From Pandoraea pneumonica (GTDB lineage Bacteria; Pseudomonadota; Gammaproteobacteria; Burkholderiales; Burkholderiaceae): a DNA stretch of 64,000 bases. A program made the position numbers and the translations under genes. The stretch spans positions 1,054,001 through 1,118,000 of the forward strand of contig NZ_CABPSK010000002.1 of assembly GCF_902459645.1 (NCBI RefSeq), read 5' to 3'. The notes under the pieces are model-generated. The model ran no database searches, was not told the origin of the DNA, and saw only the letters and a program-made list of their open reading frames with translations. This document shows, piece by piece, positions 44,427 to 54,169 of this stretch (positions are counted from its first letter, which is position 1; the number at the start of each line of letters is the position of its first letter).

Positions 44427-46574
44427 TCAGAACGTGAATCGCACTCCCGCGAAGACGCTGCGACCGTCGCCCGGGTAGAAGACCGCCGTATTCGCCGTGC
44501 GTGCGTCGGTCACAGTGCTGAAGTCCGACACGTAGCGCTTGTCGGTCAGGTTGCGGGCATCGACGTAGAACGTGACACCGCGCTGCACGAGATACGACGC
44601 TTGCAAGCCGATCAACGTGTAGCCCGGCACGCGCATCGTATTGGCGTAGTCGACCCACGCGCCGGTCGGCACCCAGTCGAGCGACGCCGCGATCTGGAAC
44701 CGGTTGGTGAGCGCATAGCCGAGTGTCGTGCGCAGCACGTTGGTGGGCACGCCTGCGATGCGGTTGTTGCCGTACTGCGGGTCGTCACGGAAGCGGAAGT
44801 CGCTGTAGTTCCAGATTTGCGAGAGCGTGACGCGATCGCCGGTAGCGATCACGTCCTTGAACAAATCGAACGACGCGCCGACTTCCAGACCTTGCAACAC
44901 GGTCTTGTTCGCGTTGAACGTCGAGGCGGGAATGTCGGGCGAGGTCGTGTATTGCAGCAATTGATCGCGCACGAGCGAGCGGTAGGCGGTGAAGTCCCAC
45001 GCAACACGGCCCAGTTTGCCGCGCGTACCGGCTTCAATCGTCCACGCGTGTTGTGCTGCGAGCGGCACGAAGCGTGACGTTGCACCGAAGGTCTGCGAGA
45101 GGTCGGTGAAGTCCGGCACATCGGCACTGCGCGTCACGTCGATGAACGCTTGCACATCCTTGCGCGGCTCCCACAGCAAGCCGATTTTCGGATTCACCCC
45201 CGAGTAGGCGGCGCTCGTCGAACGATAGTTCGGGTCGTTGGGCAGGCCACCGTAATCGACATATTGGCGCACGTCGCGATAGGCCTTGGCACCGATCATC
45301 AGACCCACGGTCGGCAGGAAGAACAGGCGGTTCTCGAAGTAAGCCTCGTAGTTGTACGCGCTTTGTCGCGAGTTGAGCGTTTGCGCGCCGCGATTGCCGT
45401 TCACGTTGACGTATTGATCGGCCTGCGTGTTGCCGCCGAAGAACCGGGCGCCGACGATCAGGTCGTTGCGCATACCGGCGAGCGTGAGGTTGGCGGTGTA
45501 ACGCGGGGCGATGCCGTACGTCCAGCCGTCCTGATCCAGTGCTTGAAAGATCGGGTGGTAAAGGCTCTTGTGAATCACCCACGAGGCGATGTCGAGTTGG
45601 CCGACATCGAAGCGGACTGTCGTTAGGTTGCCGAGTCGCTCGGTGCGCGTGTTGCGGGCCTGATCGCCGGAGACGGCCGAGGCAGCGGCTTTGGTTGGGT
45701 TGTTCAGCGCGTCGAACAACGAGAGCGAGCCGGGCAGTTTCTGATCGACGATATAGGCGCCGAAGAAGAAGCGCGTCTCGACGCGGGGCGAGAACTTGTA
45801 ACCGACGTTCGCGTTGAACTGCGCGTACGTGCCTTTATCGTGATCGCGGTAGCCATCTGCGCGATTGACGGTGATGGTGGCGAGCGCGTCGAGCGGCCCG
45901 AAAATGCGCGACATCTGGCCGCTGGCACGAACGTTCCCGAAGCTGCCGCCATCGATACGGAACTGATTCGGCGCTTCAGCCGTGTAGGCCGTCGGCGTGA
46001 CGAAGTTCAGTGCGCCGCCCAGTGTCGTCGCACCGTAGGCGAGGCCGTTGCCGCCTTTGTAGATTTCCGTCGAGCGCAGACCGAGCGGATCGATTTGGTA
46101 ATAGTCGCCGCTGCCGTCTGCGAGGTTCGTCGGAATGCCATCTTGGAGGATGTCGAGACCCCGCACGTGATAGCCGCGCGCGATGCCCGAGCCCCGAATC
46201 GACAGGCGCAGTTCCTGACCGTAACGGTTTTGCACGTAGACCCCGGGGCTGTCCTTGAGGACGTCGCGCAGGTTGAACGCGTAGGTGTTCTGATACGAAT
46301 CCGAATCCACGAAGCCGACCGAGCCTGCGGTTTGAAACAGATTGGCTTTCTGTTCCTCGACGCTCGGCGAGGTCAGCGACTCGGCAGGTGCAGTCACGGT
46401 CGTGGCGGGCAACGTGGCGACCGGGTCGCTCGGCGCTTGCGCGACCAGCAGTGGCGAAGCGGCTGCACTGATCGCCGAGGCGTCGGAAGTGAGCGCGTGG
46501 GCTTGGCCGCCCAGCGAGGCGAAGACGAGTGCGATGGCCGTTTGCAACGGCTTCTGTGTGATGGGACGTAGCAT
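44427..46574 (-). CDS. TonB-dependent outer-membrane receptor
   Basis: Receptor of 715 aa that imports a metal complex or similar ligand using TonB energy. A signal peptide (ends near GGQAHA) is followed by the plug domain with FNLRDVLKDSPGVYVQNRYG and LRLSIRGSG, then a 22-strand barrel ending in FAGVRFTF. I start at 46574 (MLRPITQK); the frame runs on for 186 bp. It is followed on the same strand, in gene order, by nothing, and preceded by a DUF2946 protein at 46802, a family often paired with copper/TonB receptors (OprC). The ligand could be a siderophore or copper. Confidence 0.88.
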   Translation of the reverse strand: MLRPITQKPLQTAIALVFASLGGQAHALTSDASAISAAASPLLVAQAPSDPVATLPATTVTAPAESLTSPSVEEQKANLFQTAGSVGFVDSDSYQNTYAFNLRDVLKDSPGVYVQNRYGQELRLSIRGSGIARGYHVRGLDILQDGIPTNLADGSGDYYQIDPLGLRSTEIYKGGNGLAYGATTLGGALNFVTPTAYTAEAPNQFRIDGGSFGNVRASGQMSRIFGPLDALATITVNRADGYRDHDKGTYAQFNANVGYKFSPRVETRFFFGAYIVDQKLPGSLSLFDALNNPTKAAASAVSGDQARNTRTERLGNLTTVRFDVGQLDIASWVIHKSLYHPIFQALDQDGWTYGIAPRYTANLTLAGMRNDLIVGARFFGGNTQADQYVNVNGNRGAQTLNSRQSAYNYEAYFENRLFFLPTVGLMIGAKAYRDVRQYVDYGGLPNDPNYRSTSAAYSGVNPKIGLLWEPRKDVQAFIDVTRSADVPDFTDLSQTFGATSRFVPLAAQHAWTIEAGTRGKLGRVAWDFTAYRSLVRDQLLQYTTSPDIPASTFNANKTVLQGLEVGASFDLFKDVIATGDRVTLSQIWNYSDFRFRDDPQYGNNRIAGVPTNVLRTTLGYALTNRFQIAASLDWVPTGAWVDYANTMRVPGYTLIGLQASYLVQRGVTFYVDARNLTDKRYVSDFSTVTDARTANTAVFYPGDGRSVFAGVRFTF

Positions 46575-46801
46575 GAGTGTCTCTCTGGCGAGCGCTGAGC
46601 GTTCGCTTGATGTTCTGGATTGCCGTGTGCGTTGGCGTTCGGGCATAGGAGCACCCGGGCACACGGACGTACCGGCGCACGAACGCACGAATGACCGCAG
46701 CGCGCAGCAACGGCGCGCACGACGCAAACGAAACAGCGGAATCGGAAAAGCGCGAGTCACGGCTAACCGGACGCGAGCCCGTTAGCCGGAAGTCGGCGGG
46801 A

Positions 46802-47299
46802 TCAGACGATCAGAGAGGGCGGCGCACGCGCCAGTGCTGCGGAGAAGCGGGCGCGCGGATAGTAGGGCACCAGCACGCGGGGGGCGTCGGCGATGCCTGT
46901 CGGCGCGGCAGTCGGGGGGGTAAGGAAATGGGATGCGACGAGCGGCTGATGTGCCCAGAGCGTGCAATAGCCGCACTTTTCCCAGTGTTCGGCCGACGCT
47001 AGCGAGTGGTCGGGGCCGCTATGTTCACTGTGCAGACTGGTGGCACGCTCGGTCGCGGGCGGCGCTTGCGCATCGTCGTGACCGCTGTGGCCATCGTGCG
47101 CGGGGTCGCGCTGCGCGTCGGCACGCGGGGTGCTGTTGGTGCCCAGCGCCGCTTGTGTGCCCTGCACCGTGCAGTAGACCGCAAACGGGTCCTTCTGCAT
47201 GGCCGCACGCCATTGCGCAATGGCCGGCATGAGCGCTGCCAACAGGATCGCCAGCAAGGCGATCCCGATTGCGACGCGATGCTGACGGAGCTTGCGCAT
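46802..47299 (-). CDS. DUF2946 His/Cys-rich protein
   Basis: Protein of 165 aa with an N-terminal membrane anchor or signal peptide (IGIALLAILLAALMPAIA) and a His-rich central region (HDGHSGHDDAQ, HSEHSGPDHS). The conserved ending EKCGYCTLWAHQP contains a CxxC, as in DUF2946. These residues could bind copper or another soft metal in the periplasm. It lies upstream of the TonB receptor on the same strand (227 bp gap). Confidence 0.85.
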   Translation of the reverse strand: MRKLRQHRVAIGIALLAILLAALMPAIAQWRAAMQKDPFAVYCTVQGTQAALGTNSTPRADAQRDPAHDGHSGHDDAQAPPATERATSLHSEHSGPDHSLASAEHWEKCGYCTLWAHQPLVASHFLTPPTAAPTGIADAPRVLVPYYPRARFSAALARAPPSLIV

Positions 47300-47511
47300 G
47301 CCTGGGCCGAAGTTACGTAAATAGTGCGTTCAGGGAAGCAGGCATTGTAGGGGCTGCCGTCACGACGCGTAAATGTTTTGCGTTCTCATGTAGGGAGGAC
47401 GCGACAATTTGACGCATCGTGCACGGAACTCGGCACAGATCGGGCGATCGCGCCGTGGTACTGGTCCGAATTACGGGGCCGAAGGATGACCCCGAACGAT
47501 GGGGCCGAAAA

Positions 47512-48213
47512 CTAGAACTTCATCCCCACGCCGACGCCGACGATCAGCGGGTCGATATGCAGCGTGCCGAGGTCAGTCCCGGCCAGCGACGTGTCGGTCT
47601 TCATCCAAATCTTCTTGATGTCGATGTTGAAGAACAGGTTTTTCGTCATCTGAATATCGACACCCGCTTGCAGGGCTGGCCCGACGCTGTGGTTCTTGAT
47701 CGAAATCGGCGTGCCGCCCGCGTTGAGGTTGCTGTTCCAGAAACGCGTGTAGTTGATACCGGCGCCGACGTACGGGCGCACTTTGCCCGCATGGTTGAAG
47801 TGGTATTGCAGCAGCAGCGTCGGCGGCAGCACGTTCACGCCACCGAGATGCCCAAGGCTGGACGTGAGTTGATGGCGCGACATGCCGAGAATCAGTTCGA
47901 CCCCGACGTTGTCGAGAATCATGTACGTGAAGTCGAGCTCCGGCACGATGGCGTTATTGACGGTGACGCCGAGCGTGGGCAGCACGCTGCCGCTCGCATG
48001 CGAGTCCGGCATGATGCCGATGGCGCGCACGCGCGCAAGAATGTCGCCCGCGTAAATGCCTTGCGAGCTGTCTTTGATGAAGCCGAAGGTCTTGTCTTGT
48101 GCGGCATTCGCGGGCGGGGTGTCGGTAGCCTGTGCCGAGGCGCCAGTGCTGAAAAACGCGGCACCGGCGACGAGTGCGGCTGCGATGGCCGTGGCGCCGA
48201 GGGAGTGCTTCAT
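47512..48213 (-). CDS. OmpW-family outer-membrane protein
   Basis: Outer-membrane beta-barrel of 233 aa. The signal peptide ends at ASAQA; the mature protein has OmpW features: VLPTLGVTVNNAIVPELDFTY, PYVGAGINYTRFW and the C-terminal DPLIVGVGVGMKF. I start at 48213 (MKHSLGAT); the frame runs 249 bp further over the promoter region. OmpW proteins form a narrow hydrophobic channel and respond to stress and metal changes. Confidence 0.92.
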   Translation of the reverse strand: MKHSLGATAIAAALVAGAAFFSTGASAQATDTPPANAAQDKTFGFIKDSSQGIYAGDILARVRAIGIMPDSHASGSVLPTLGVTVNNAIVPELDFTYMILDNVGVELILGMSRHQLTSSLGHLGGVNVLPPTLLLQYHFNHAGKVRPYVGAGINYTRFWNSNLNAGGTPISIKNHSVGPALQAGVDIQMTKNLFFNIDIKKIWMKTDTSLAGTDLGTLHIDPLIVGVGVGMKF

Positions 48214-48403
48214 GATGATTTCCAAAGTCGTGAGTGAGCACGAACGATGGTAGAAGCGCCTGCATGCGCCAGACTTGACGCGCATCAAGCGCGCGAAAAC
48301 CCCTGTCGGCGATGCGACAAACTGTCGCGCATTTGTGGCGCATAAGCGTCGGGTGGCCTCCCCGTTTTGGTAGGATGCGGACTTTGCCACGCGTTCCCCC
48401 ATC

Positions 48404-51013
48404 GTGAAGCGCTTGATTTCGTCGCTGCTGCATGCCATCGCCCAAGCGGGCCGGCATGGCATTCGTCTGCTACATCCCCTGCTGCAATCCCTCCAGCAAC
48501 GCTTGCAACCGCTTGCCGAGCGCGCCTGGCACCATGTGCGTCATCCCACGCGACGCGGCGTGCTGATCTCCATCGCCGCCGTCCCTGCGCTGTTCATCGC
48601 CTACACGCTGATTCTGATTCCGTTCACGCCCGGCATCCGCGATATCCGCCGTGCGAAGGTCGACCAGCCCGCACAGGTGCTGTCTGCCGACGGCAAGTTG
48701 CTCGCCGAATTCCGGCCGTCCAACCGGGAATGGGTGGCGCTAAAGGATGTGTCGCCCAACGTCGTCAAGGCGCTGGTGTCGACTGAAGACCATCGGTTTT
48801 ACGAACACCACGGCATCGACCTGAAACGCACGGCGTCGGCGGCGCTGCACACGTTCTCGGGGAATCGGCAGGGCGGTTCCACCATCACGCAGCAGCTCGC
48901 CCGCAACCTGTATCCCGACGAGATTGGCCGTGCGCCCACGCTCACGCGCAAGCTCAAGGAAGCGATCACCGCGCTCAAGATCGAGGCGCTCTACACCAAG
49001 CCCGAAATTCTCGAGACGTACCTCAATACCGTGCCGTTTCTGTACAACGCCTACGGTATCGAGATGGCCGCCCGCACGTATTTCGACAAGTCGGCCGATC
49101 AACTCGACGTAGTCGAAGCGGCCACGCTCGTCGGCATGCTCAAGGGCAATAGCTATTACAACCCGGTCATCAACCCGGAGCGCGCGCTGCAACGCCGCAA
49201 TACCGTGCTCGCCCAGATGGTGAAATACGGCGACCTCGATGCGTCGAAACTGGCGGCGCTGCAAAAGCGGCCACTGCGCGTGAACTTCGAGCGCCAGACG
49301 GAGGAGCCCGGCCCGGCGCCGCACTTCGCTCAGCAATTGCGCAAGTGGCTGATCGGCTGGGCGGATCGCAACGACTACAACATTTACTCGGACGGCCTCG
49401 TGGTGCACACCACCATCGACTCGCGTCTTCAGTCGATGGCCACGCAGGCGCTCACGCGTCAGGCGAATCAGTTGCAGGGGATTGCCGACGCGAACTGGTC
49501 GGCCCGTGGCGGCTGGCGCGATAGCGCGGCGCTGGTGCAATCGTTCGTGCGCGAGTCGGCCGAGTATCGCAATGCGGTGGCCGGTGGCGAGGCGCCCGAG
49601 GCGGCGATGAAACGCCTGCTTGCCGACAAGACCTTTATGCAAAACCTGCGTGCGACGAAAACGCGCGTGCAGGCGAGCTTCCTCGCGATCGACCCGCGCA
49701 CGGGCTCGATTCGCGCATGGGTGGGCAGCCGCGATTTCACGATCGATCCGTTCGATCACGTGCAGCAGGCCCGCCGTCAGCCGGGCTCGACGTTCAAGCC
49801 CTTCGTGTACGGCGCCGCTTTCATCAAGGGGGCGAAGCCCGACGACACCATCGTCGATCAGTCCGTTGAAATTCCGCTCGCGGGCGGCGAAATCTGGCGG
49901 CCGAGCGACGATACCGCGCCGACCAACAAGCCGATGGCGTTGCGCGATGCACTGGCGCAATCGCGTAACACGGTGACCGCGCAGTTGATGCAGGAAGTGG
50001 GGCCGTCGCGTGTGGTGGGGCTGGCGCGTGCAATGGGCGTGCGCGAGAGCAAGCTCGATCCGGTGCCGTCGCTGGCATTGGGCACGAGCCCGGTGTCGCT
50101 CAAGGAGATGGTCGCGTCGTACGGCACGATCGCCGACGGCGGTGAGTATCGCGAGCCGACCATGGTCACCGAGATCACGAATAGCGAAGGCGACGTGTTG
50201 GCTACGTTCTCTCCCGCGCGGGCCGAGCGCGCGCTCTCGGAAGCCGACGATTACACGCTGCTCGATACCATGCGCGGTGTGATCAACCGCGGTACCGGCA
50301 ACGCGATCCGCACGCGCTTCGGCATTCGCGCGGATGTAGCGGGCAAGACCGGGACCACGCAAGACAATGCCGACGGCTGGTTCATCTTGATGCAGCCGCA
50401 ACTGGTCGCCGGTGCGTGGGTGGGGTTCAACGACAGCCGTATTACCTTGCGCAGCGATTACTGGGGGCAGGGCGCGCACAGTGCACTGCCGATCGTGGGC
50501 GATGTGTTTTCGCGGGCGTTGCGCGCCAAGTTGATCGATCCGAATGCGCGCTTCGAAGCGCCGGACAATCATCACTGGTACAGCGACTGGTGGACCCGTG
50601 CGAGCGATTGGGTGAGCGCGCTTTTCGCCAAGAAGCCGGAACCGGAACATAAACCGAAGGCGACGGTGAAGCGGCAAGCTGCACCCGCGCCAGCCCCTAC
50701 GCCGTCATCGTCTGAACTAGGCACCGATACGGCCAGCGCTGCACACAACGACGGCCCGCTACCGGTGCCGGTGGCCTCGGCGGTGCTTGCCAAGCCGGAT
50801 GCTGGTTCGGCCGTGGCGACACCGCACGGAAACACCATCCCCGGGGTGCCAGGCGAATGGGACGGGCCCGGGGCGACGTCAGGCGTACCGCCGTCGCCGT
50901 CGTCTTCGTATTCGCCTTCGCCTTTACCTTCGCAGTTCCCGTCTGCACCGCCCTCGCCGGTGCCTGTCGCGCCGCCAACGCAGGCCATTCCCGCCCCGGC
51001 GTCCGCCCAATAA
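48404..51013 (+). CDS. Class A penicillin-binding protein (transglycosylase/transpeptidase)
   Basis: Bifunctional peptidoglycan synthase of 869 aa. After a cytoplasmic tail there is one membrane anchor (residues about 50-70), then a glycosyltransferase domain with STEDHRFYEHHGID (catalytic Glu) and a transpeptidase with GSTFKPF (Ser about 463), SRN and KTGTTQ. The last 130 residues are Pro/Ser/Ala-rich low complexity (many SPSP-type repeats), unlike typical PBP1A. The GTG at 48404 is the only plausible start near the membrane anchor and has a weak ribosome-binding site. It acts at the inner membrane facing the periplasm. Confidence 0.92.
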   Translation: MKRLISSLLHAIAQAGRHGIRLLHPLLQSLQQRLQPLAERAWHHVRHPTRRGVLISIAAVPALFIAYTLILIPFTPGIRDIRRAKVDQPAQVLSADGKLLAEFRPSNREWVALKDVSPNVVKALVSTEDHRFYEHHGIDLKRTASAALHTFSGNRQGGSTITQQLARNLYPDEIGRAPTLTRKLKEAITALKIEALYTKPEILETYLNTVPFLYNAYGIEMAARTYFDKSADQLDVVEAATLVGMLKGNSYYNPVINPERALQRRNTVLAQMVKYGDLDASKLAALQKRPLRVNFERQTEEPGPAPHFAQQLRKWLIGWADRNDYNIYSDGLVVHTTIDSRLQSMATQALTRQANQLQGIADANWSARGGWRDSAALVQSFVRESAEYRNAVAGGEAPEAAMKRLLADKTFMQNLRATKTRVQASFLAIDPRTGSIRAWVGSRDFTIDPFDHVQQARRQPGSTFKPFVYGAAFIKGAKPDDTIVDQSVEIPLAGGEIWRPSDDTAPTNKPMALRDALAQSRNTVTAQLMQEVGPSRVVGLARAMGVRESKLDPVPSLALGTSPVSLKEMVASYGTIADGGEYREPTMVTEITNSEGDVLATFSPARAERALSEADDYTLLDTMRGVINRGTGNAIRTRFGIRADVAGKTGTTQDNADGWFILMQPQLVAGAWVGFNDSRITLRSDYWGQGAHSALPIVGDVFSRALRAKLIDPNARFEAPDNHHWYSDWWTRASDWVSALFAKKPEPEHKPKATVKRQAAPAPAPTPSSSELGTDTASAAHNDGPLPVPVASAVLAKPDAGSAVATPHGNTIPGVPGEWDGPGATSGVPPSPSSSYSPSPLPSQFPSAPPSPVPVAPPTQAIPAPASAQ

Positions 51014-51016
51014 GCA

Positions 51017-51046
51017 GGCCGGGCGCCATTTCTGGCACGCCCGGCC
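51017..51046 (+). terminator. Hairpin after the penicillin-binding protein gene
   Basis: GGCCGGGCG and CGCCCGGCC form a 9-bp stem starting 4 bp after the stop codon. There is no T-run, so it is a terminator-like structure rather than a standard one. Confidence 0.5.
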
Positions 51047-51175
51047 GTACCAAATTGCCATAACAGTTATGCCGGATTCTCATGACTGCCACGCCCTGTC
51101 ATGCGCTATATTCATGACGATATAACGGGGACGTGACATGCCTCCCCGGCCACATCGTGGGGGAGGACGCAGGCC

Positions 51176-52087
51176 ATGTTTATCCGGCAGTTGAGTTATC
51201 TCGTGGCGCTCTCGCAAGCGCAGCATTTCCGCCGTGCGGCCGAGTTGTGCAATGTGTCGCAGCCCACGTTATCGGGCGCGATTCGCAGCATCGAAGAGGA
51301 GTTCGGCCTGCCCATCGTGCGTCGTGGCCGCCGCTTCGAGGGCTTTACGCCCGAGGGCGAGCGGGTATTGGCGTGGGCGCGTCAGGTGTTGGCCGATTGC
51401 GAAGGTCTGCGCCAGGAGGCCAGTGCCAGCCGCCGCGAAGTCGCGGGCTGCCTGCGCATCGGTGCCATTCCTACCGCCTTGCCGCTCGTCCCGTTGCTTA
51501 CCGACGCCTGTCTGCGCGACTTCCCCGGTATGCGGCACGAGGTCTACACGCTTTCGGCCACGCAGGCGCTGCGTCAGCTTGCCGAACTCGATCTCGACGT
51601 CGGTCTCAGCTATCTCGACGATCCTCGCTTGCGTGAATTCGAGACCATCCCGTTGTTTCGTGAGCGTTACGTGCTCATCGCGCGCGACGAGGCAGTGCTG
51701 GCAGGACGGACGACACTCTCTTGGCACGAAGCGGCGAAACTGCCGCTCTGCCTGCTCACGAGCAACATGCAATGCCGTCAGGGGATCGACGCGGCACTCG
51801 CGCGTGCCGGTACGTCGGCGTCCCCTCGAGTCGAGACCGATTCGCTGATGGCGCTATACGCCCATGTACGTTGCGCGGGGCTGTACAGCATCGTGCCGCA
51901 CAGCGTGTTGTGTCTGGCAGAGATGCGCGACGAGTTGCACGCCGTGCCGTTGCAGCCCGCATTGCATCGCGAGATCGGGCTGATTCTGCGGGAGCGTCAG
52001 CCGCGGCCCCCGTTGTTGGAAGCGGCTGTCGCCGCGTTCCGGTCGGTGGATTTACAGGTGCGATTGGACGCGCTGTTGCCTGCGTAG
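51176..52087 (+). CDS. LysR-family transcriptional regulator
   Basis: Regulator of 303 aa. Winged helix: HFRRAAELCNVSQPTLSGAI (residues about 18-37); effector domain: GCLRIGAIPTALPLVPLL. It resembles CysB/OxyR-like regulators found near formate dehydrogenase genes in Burkholderiales, and an NAD-formate dehydrogenase gene lies 700 bp downstream, so formate control is a reasonable guess. The start at 51176 is preceded by GGGGGAGG some distance upstream. Confidence 0.9.
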   Translation: MFIRQLSYLVALSQAQHFRRAAELCNVSQPTLSGAIRSIEEEFGLPIVRRGRRFEGFTPEGERVLAWARQVLADCEGLRQEASASRREVAGCLRIGAIPTALPLVPLLTDACLRDFPGMRHEVYTLSATQALRQLAELDLDVGLSYLDDPRLREFETIPLFRERYVLIARDEAVLAGRTTLSWHEAAKLPLCLLTSNMQCRQGIDAALARAGTSASPRVETDSLMALYAHVRCAGLYSIVPHSVLCLAEMRDELHAVPLQPALHREIGLILRERQPRPPLLEAAVAAFRSVDLQVRLDALLPA

Positions 52088-52134
52088 CGGTTGCCGCAGT
52101 GGCATGTCGCTGACAAGCACCTACAATTCAGCGC

Positions 52135-52641
52135 ATGACACTCCAAATTCGAAACGAAACCGCCACTGACGCGGCTGCGATCGAAGCGCTGACAACCGCA
52201 GCGTTTCTCAACGCACCCCATACCGATCACACTGAGCAATTCATCGTGAACGCGCTGCGCCGCGCGGGCCAACTGACGGTATCGCTCGTCGCGCTTGAGG
52301 ACGACGCCATCGTGGGGCATGTGGCGGTATCACCCGTCACGATCTCCGATGGCAGCGCGCGCTGGTATGGCCTCGGGCCGATTTCCGTCGCACCTGACCG
52401 GCAAGGTCAAGGCGTTGGCAGCCGCTTGATGCAGGCGGCGCTCGACGCGTTGCGTGAGCACGGTGCGGCCGGCTGCGTCGTGCTCGGCGACCCGGCGTAC
52501 TACGGGCGCTTCGGGTTTATCGCTGTCCCGGAGGTTGTGCTGCCCGGTGTGCCGCCCGAATACTTCCAAACGCTGTCGCTCGACGGTTCGACGCCGTCGG
52601 GCACTGTGCAGTATCACGAGGCGTTTAACGCCACCGCCTGA
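52135..52641 (+). CDS. GNAT-family N-acetyltransferase
   Basis: Acetyl-CoA-dependent transferase of 168 aa. The GNAT core is visible: strand WYGLGPISVAPDRQGQGVG with the pyrophosphate loop QGQGVG, then GCVVLGDPAYYGRFGF as in the YhbS subfamily. It lies between the LysR gene and the formate dehydrogenase on the same strand, but a hairpin at 52669 separates it from the latter. The substrate is unknown. Confidence 0.9.
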   Translation: MTLQIRNETATDAAAIEALTTAAFLNAPHTDHTEQFIVNALRRAGQLTVSLVALEDDAIVGHVAVSPVTISDGSARWYGLGPISVAPDRQGQGVGSRLMQAALDALREHGAAGCVVLGDPAYYGRFGFIAVPEVVLPGVPPEYFQTLSLDGSTPSGTVQYHEAFNATA

Positions 52642-52668
52642 CGTTTTTCCCCTGAGTTTGATAGGCCG

Positions 52669-52690
52669 GACCGATCAACCGATCGGTCTT
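52669..52690 (+). terminator. Hairpin between GNAT and formate dehydrogenase genes
   Basis: GACCGATC, loop AACC, GATCGGTC, then TTAACGATTTT. Stem is perfect over 8 bp; the T-run is weak. Confidence 0.55.
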
Positions 52691-52791
52691 AACGATTTTC
52701 CATCGGCGTGCGATACACCGATCATTGGCCTCAATGCAGCGGCGACACCATGCGCCGCCCACGCAGACAACAACCTCAGGAGCGAGACATC

Positions 52792-53997
52792 ATGGCCAAG
52801 ATTGTGTGTGTTCTGTACGACGATCCCGTCACCGGATATCCCAAGACCTACGCCCGCGACGATCTGCCGAAGATCGAGTGCTACCCCGACGGTCAGACGC
52901 TGCCGACGCCCAAGGGCATCGACTTCCAGCCGGGCGCTTTGCTCGGTAGCGTCTCGGGTGAGCTGGGCCTGCGTAAGTATCTCGAATCGAACGGCCACCA
53001 ACTGGTCGTGACGTCGAGCAAAGACGGCGACAACAGCGTGCTCGACCGCGAACTCGCCGATGCGGAAATCGTCATTTCGCAGCCGTTCTGGCCGGCCTAC
53101 ATGACCGCCGAGCGCATCAAGCGTGCGAAGAAACTCAAGATGATCGTGACGGCCGGTATCGGCTCGGATCACACCGATCTGCAAGCGGCCATGGAGCATG
53201 GCATCACGGTCGCGGAAGTCACGTATTGCAACAGCAATAGCGTGGCCGAGCACGTGTTGATGACCACACTCGCGCTGGTGCGCAACTACCTGCCGTCGTA
53301 TCAGTGGGTGCTCAAAGGTGGTTGGAACATCGCCGATTGCGTGTCGCGTTCGTACGATCTGGAAGGTATGCACGTGGGCACGGTCGCGGCTGGCCGTATC
53401 GGCCTGCGCGTGCTGCGCCTGATGAAGCCGTTCGGCACGCATCTGCACTATCTCGATCGTCACCGTCTGCCGGAATCTGTCGAGAAGGAACTCAACCTCA
53501 CCCACCACACGAGTCTGGAAAGCCTGGCGAAGGTGTGCGACGTGGTCACGCTGAACTGCCCGCTGCACCCGGAAACGGAACACATGATCAACGCCGACAG
53601 CCTGAAGCACTTCAAGCGCGGCGCTTACCTGATCAACACGGCGCGCGGCAAGTTGTGCGATCGCGATGCAGTGGCAGCCGCGCTGGAAAGCGGTCAACTC
53701 GCTGGCTACGGCGGCGACGTGTGGTTCCCGCAACCGGCACCGGCCGATCACCCGTGGCGCCACATGCCGCACCATGGCATGACGCCGCACATCTCGGGCA
53801 CGAGCCTGTCGGCACAAGCGCGCTACGCCGCCGGTACGCGTGAAATTCTGGAGTGCTATTTCGAGAACAAGCCGATTCGCAACGAGTACCTGATCGTGCA
53901 AGGCGGCAAGCTCGCCGGTGTGGGCGCGCACTCGTATAGCGCAGGTAACGCCACGGGCGGGTCGGAAGAAGCCGCTCGCTTCAAGAAGTCGGCGTAA
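52792..53997 (+). CDS. fdh: NAD-dependent formate dehydrogenase
   Basis: Cytoplasmic D-2-hydroxyacid dehydrogenase-family enzyme (401 aa) that oxidises formate to CO2 with NAD+. It matches Pseudomonas sp. 101 formate dehydrogenase in length and active site: Asn147 (YCNSNSVAEH), Arg285 (NTARGKLCDRD), Gln314 (WFPQPAPADH) and His333 (MTPHISG), with the NAD motif GTVAAGRIG and Asp222 (LDRHRLPE) that favours NAD over NADP. The start at 52792 has AGGAGCGAG upstream; the frame opens earlier. It is followed by a strong terminator and is probably monocistronic. Confidence 0.95.
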   Translation: MAKIVCVLYDDPVTGYPKTYARDDLPKIECYPDGQTLPTPKGIDFQPGALLGSVSGELGLRKYLESNGHQLVVTSSKDGDNSVLDRELADAEIVISQPFWPAYMTAERIKRAKKLKMIVTAGIGSDHTDLQAAMEHGITVAEVTYCNSNSVAEHVLMTTLALVRNYLPSYQWVLKGGWNIADCVSRSYDLEGMHVGTVAAGRIGLRVLRLMKPFGTHLHYLDRHRLPESVEKELNLTHHTSLESLAKVCDVVTLNCPLHPETEHMINADSLKHFKRGAYLINTARGKLCDRDAVAAALESGQLAGYGGDVWFPQPAPADHPWRHMPHHGMTPHISGTSLSAQARYAAGTREILECYFENKPIRNEYLIVQGGKLAGVGAHSYSAGNATGGSEEAARFKKSA

Positions 53998-54111
53998 CCG
54001 CGTCACGCGTCTTTCGCAGCACCCGCTGCTTGCATTGCTTCCGCAGTACCCGCCGGGTCGTCGGTCGACGTCTGGCGGGGCAGTATCTCCTCGAGCCCTG
54101 TCTCGTTCAAA

Positions 54112-54148
54112 GGCCGGTCATCCTCACGGATGCACCGGCCCTTTTTTT
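54112..54148 (+). terminator. Rho-independent terminator after formate dehydrogenase
   Basis: GGCCGGT with ACCGGCC, inner ATCC/GGAT, then a run of seven T (54142-54148). It lies in the gap to the convergent GST gene. Confidence 0.85.
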
Positions 54149-54169
54149 GCTGCGCTAAGCGTATTCGCC

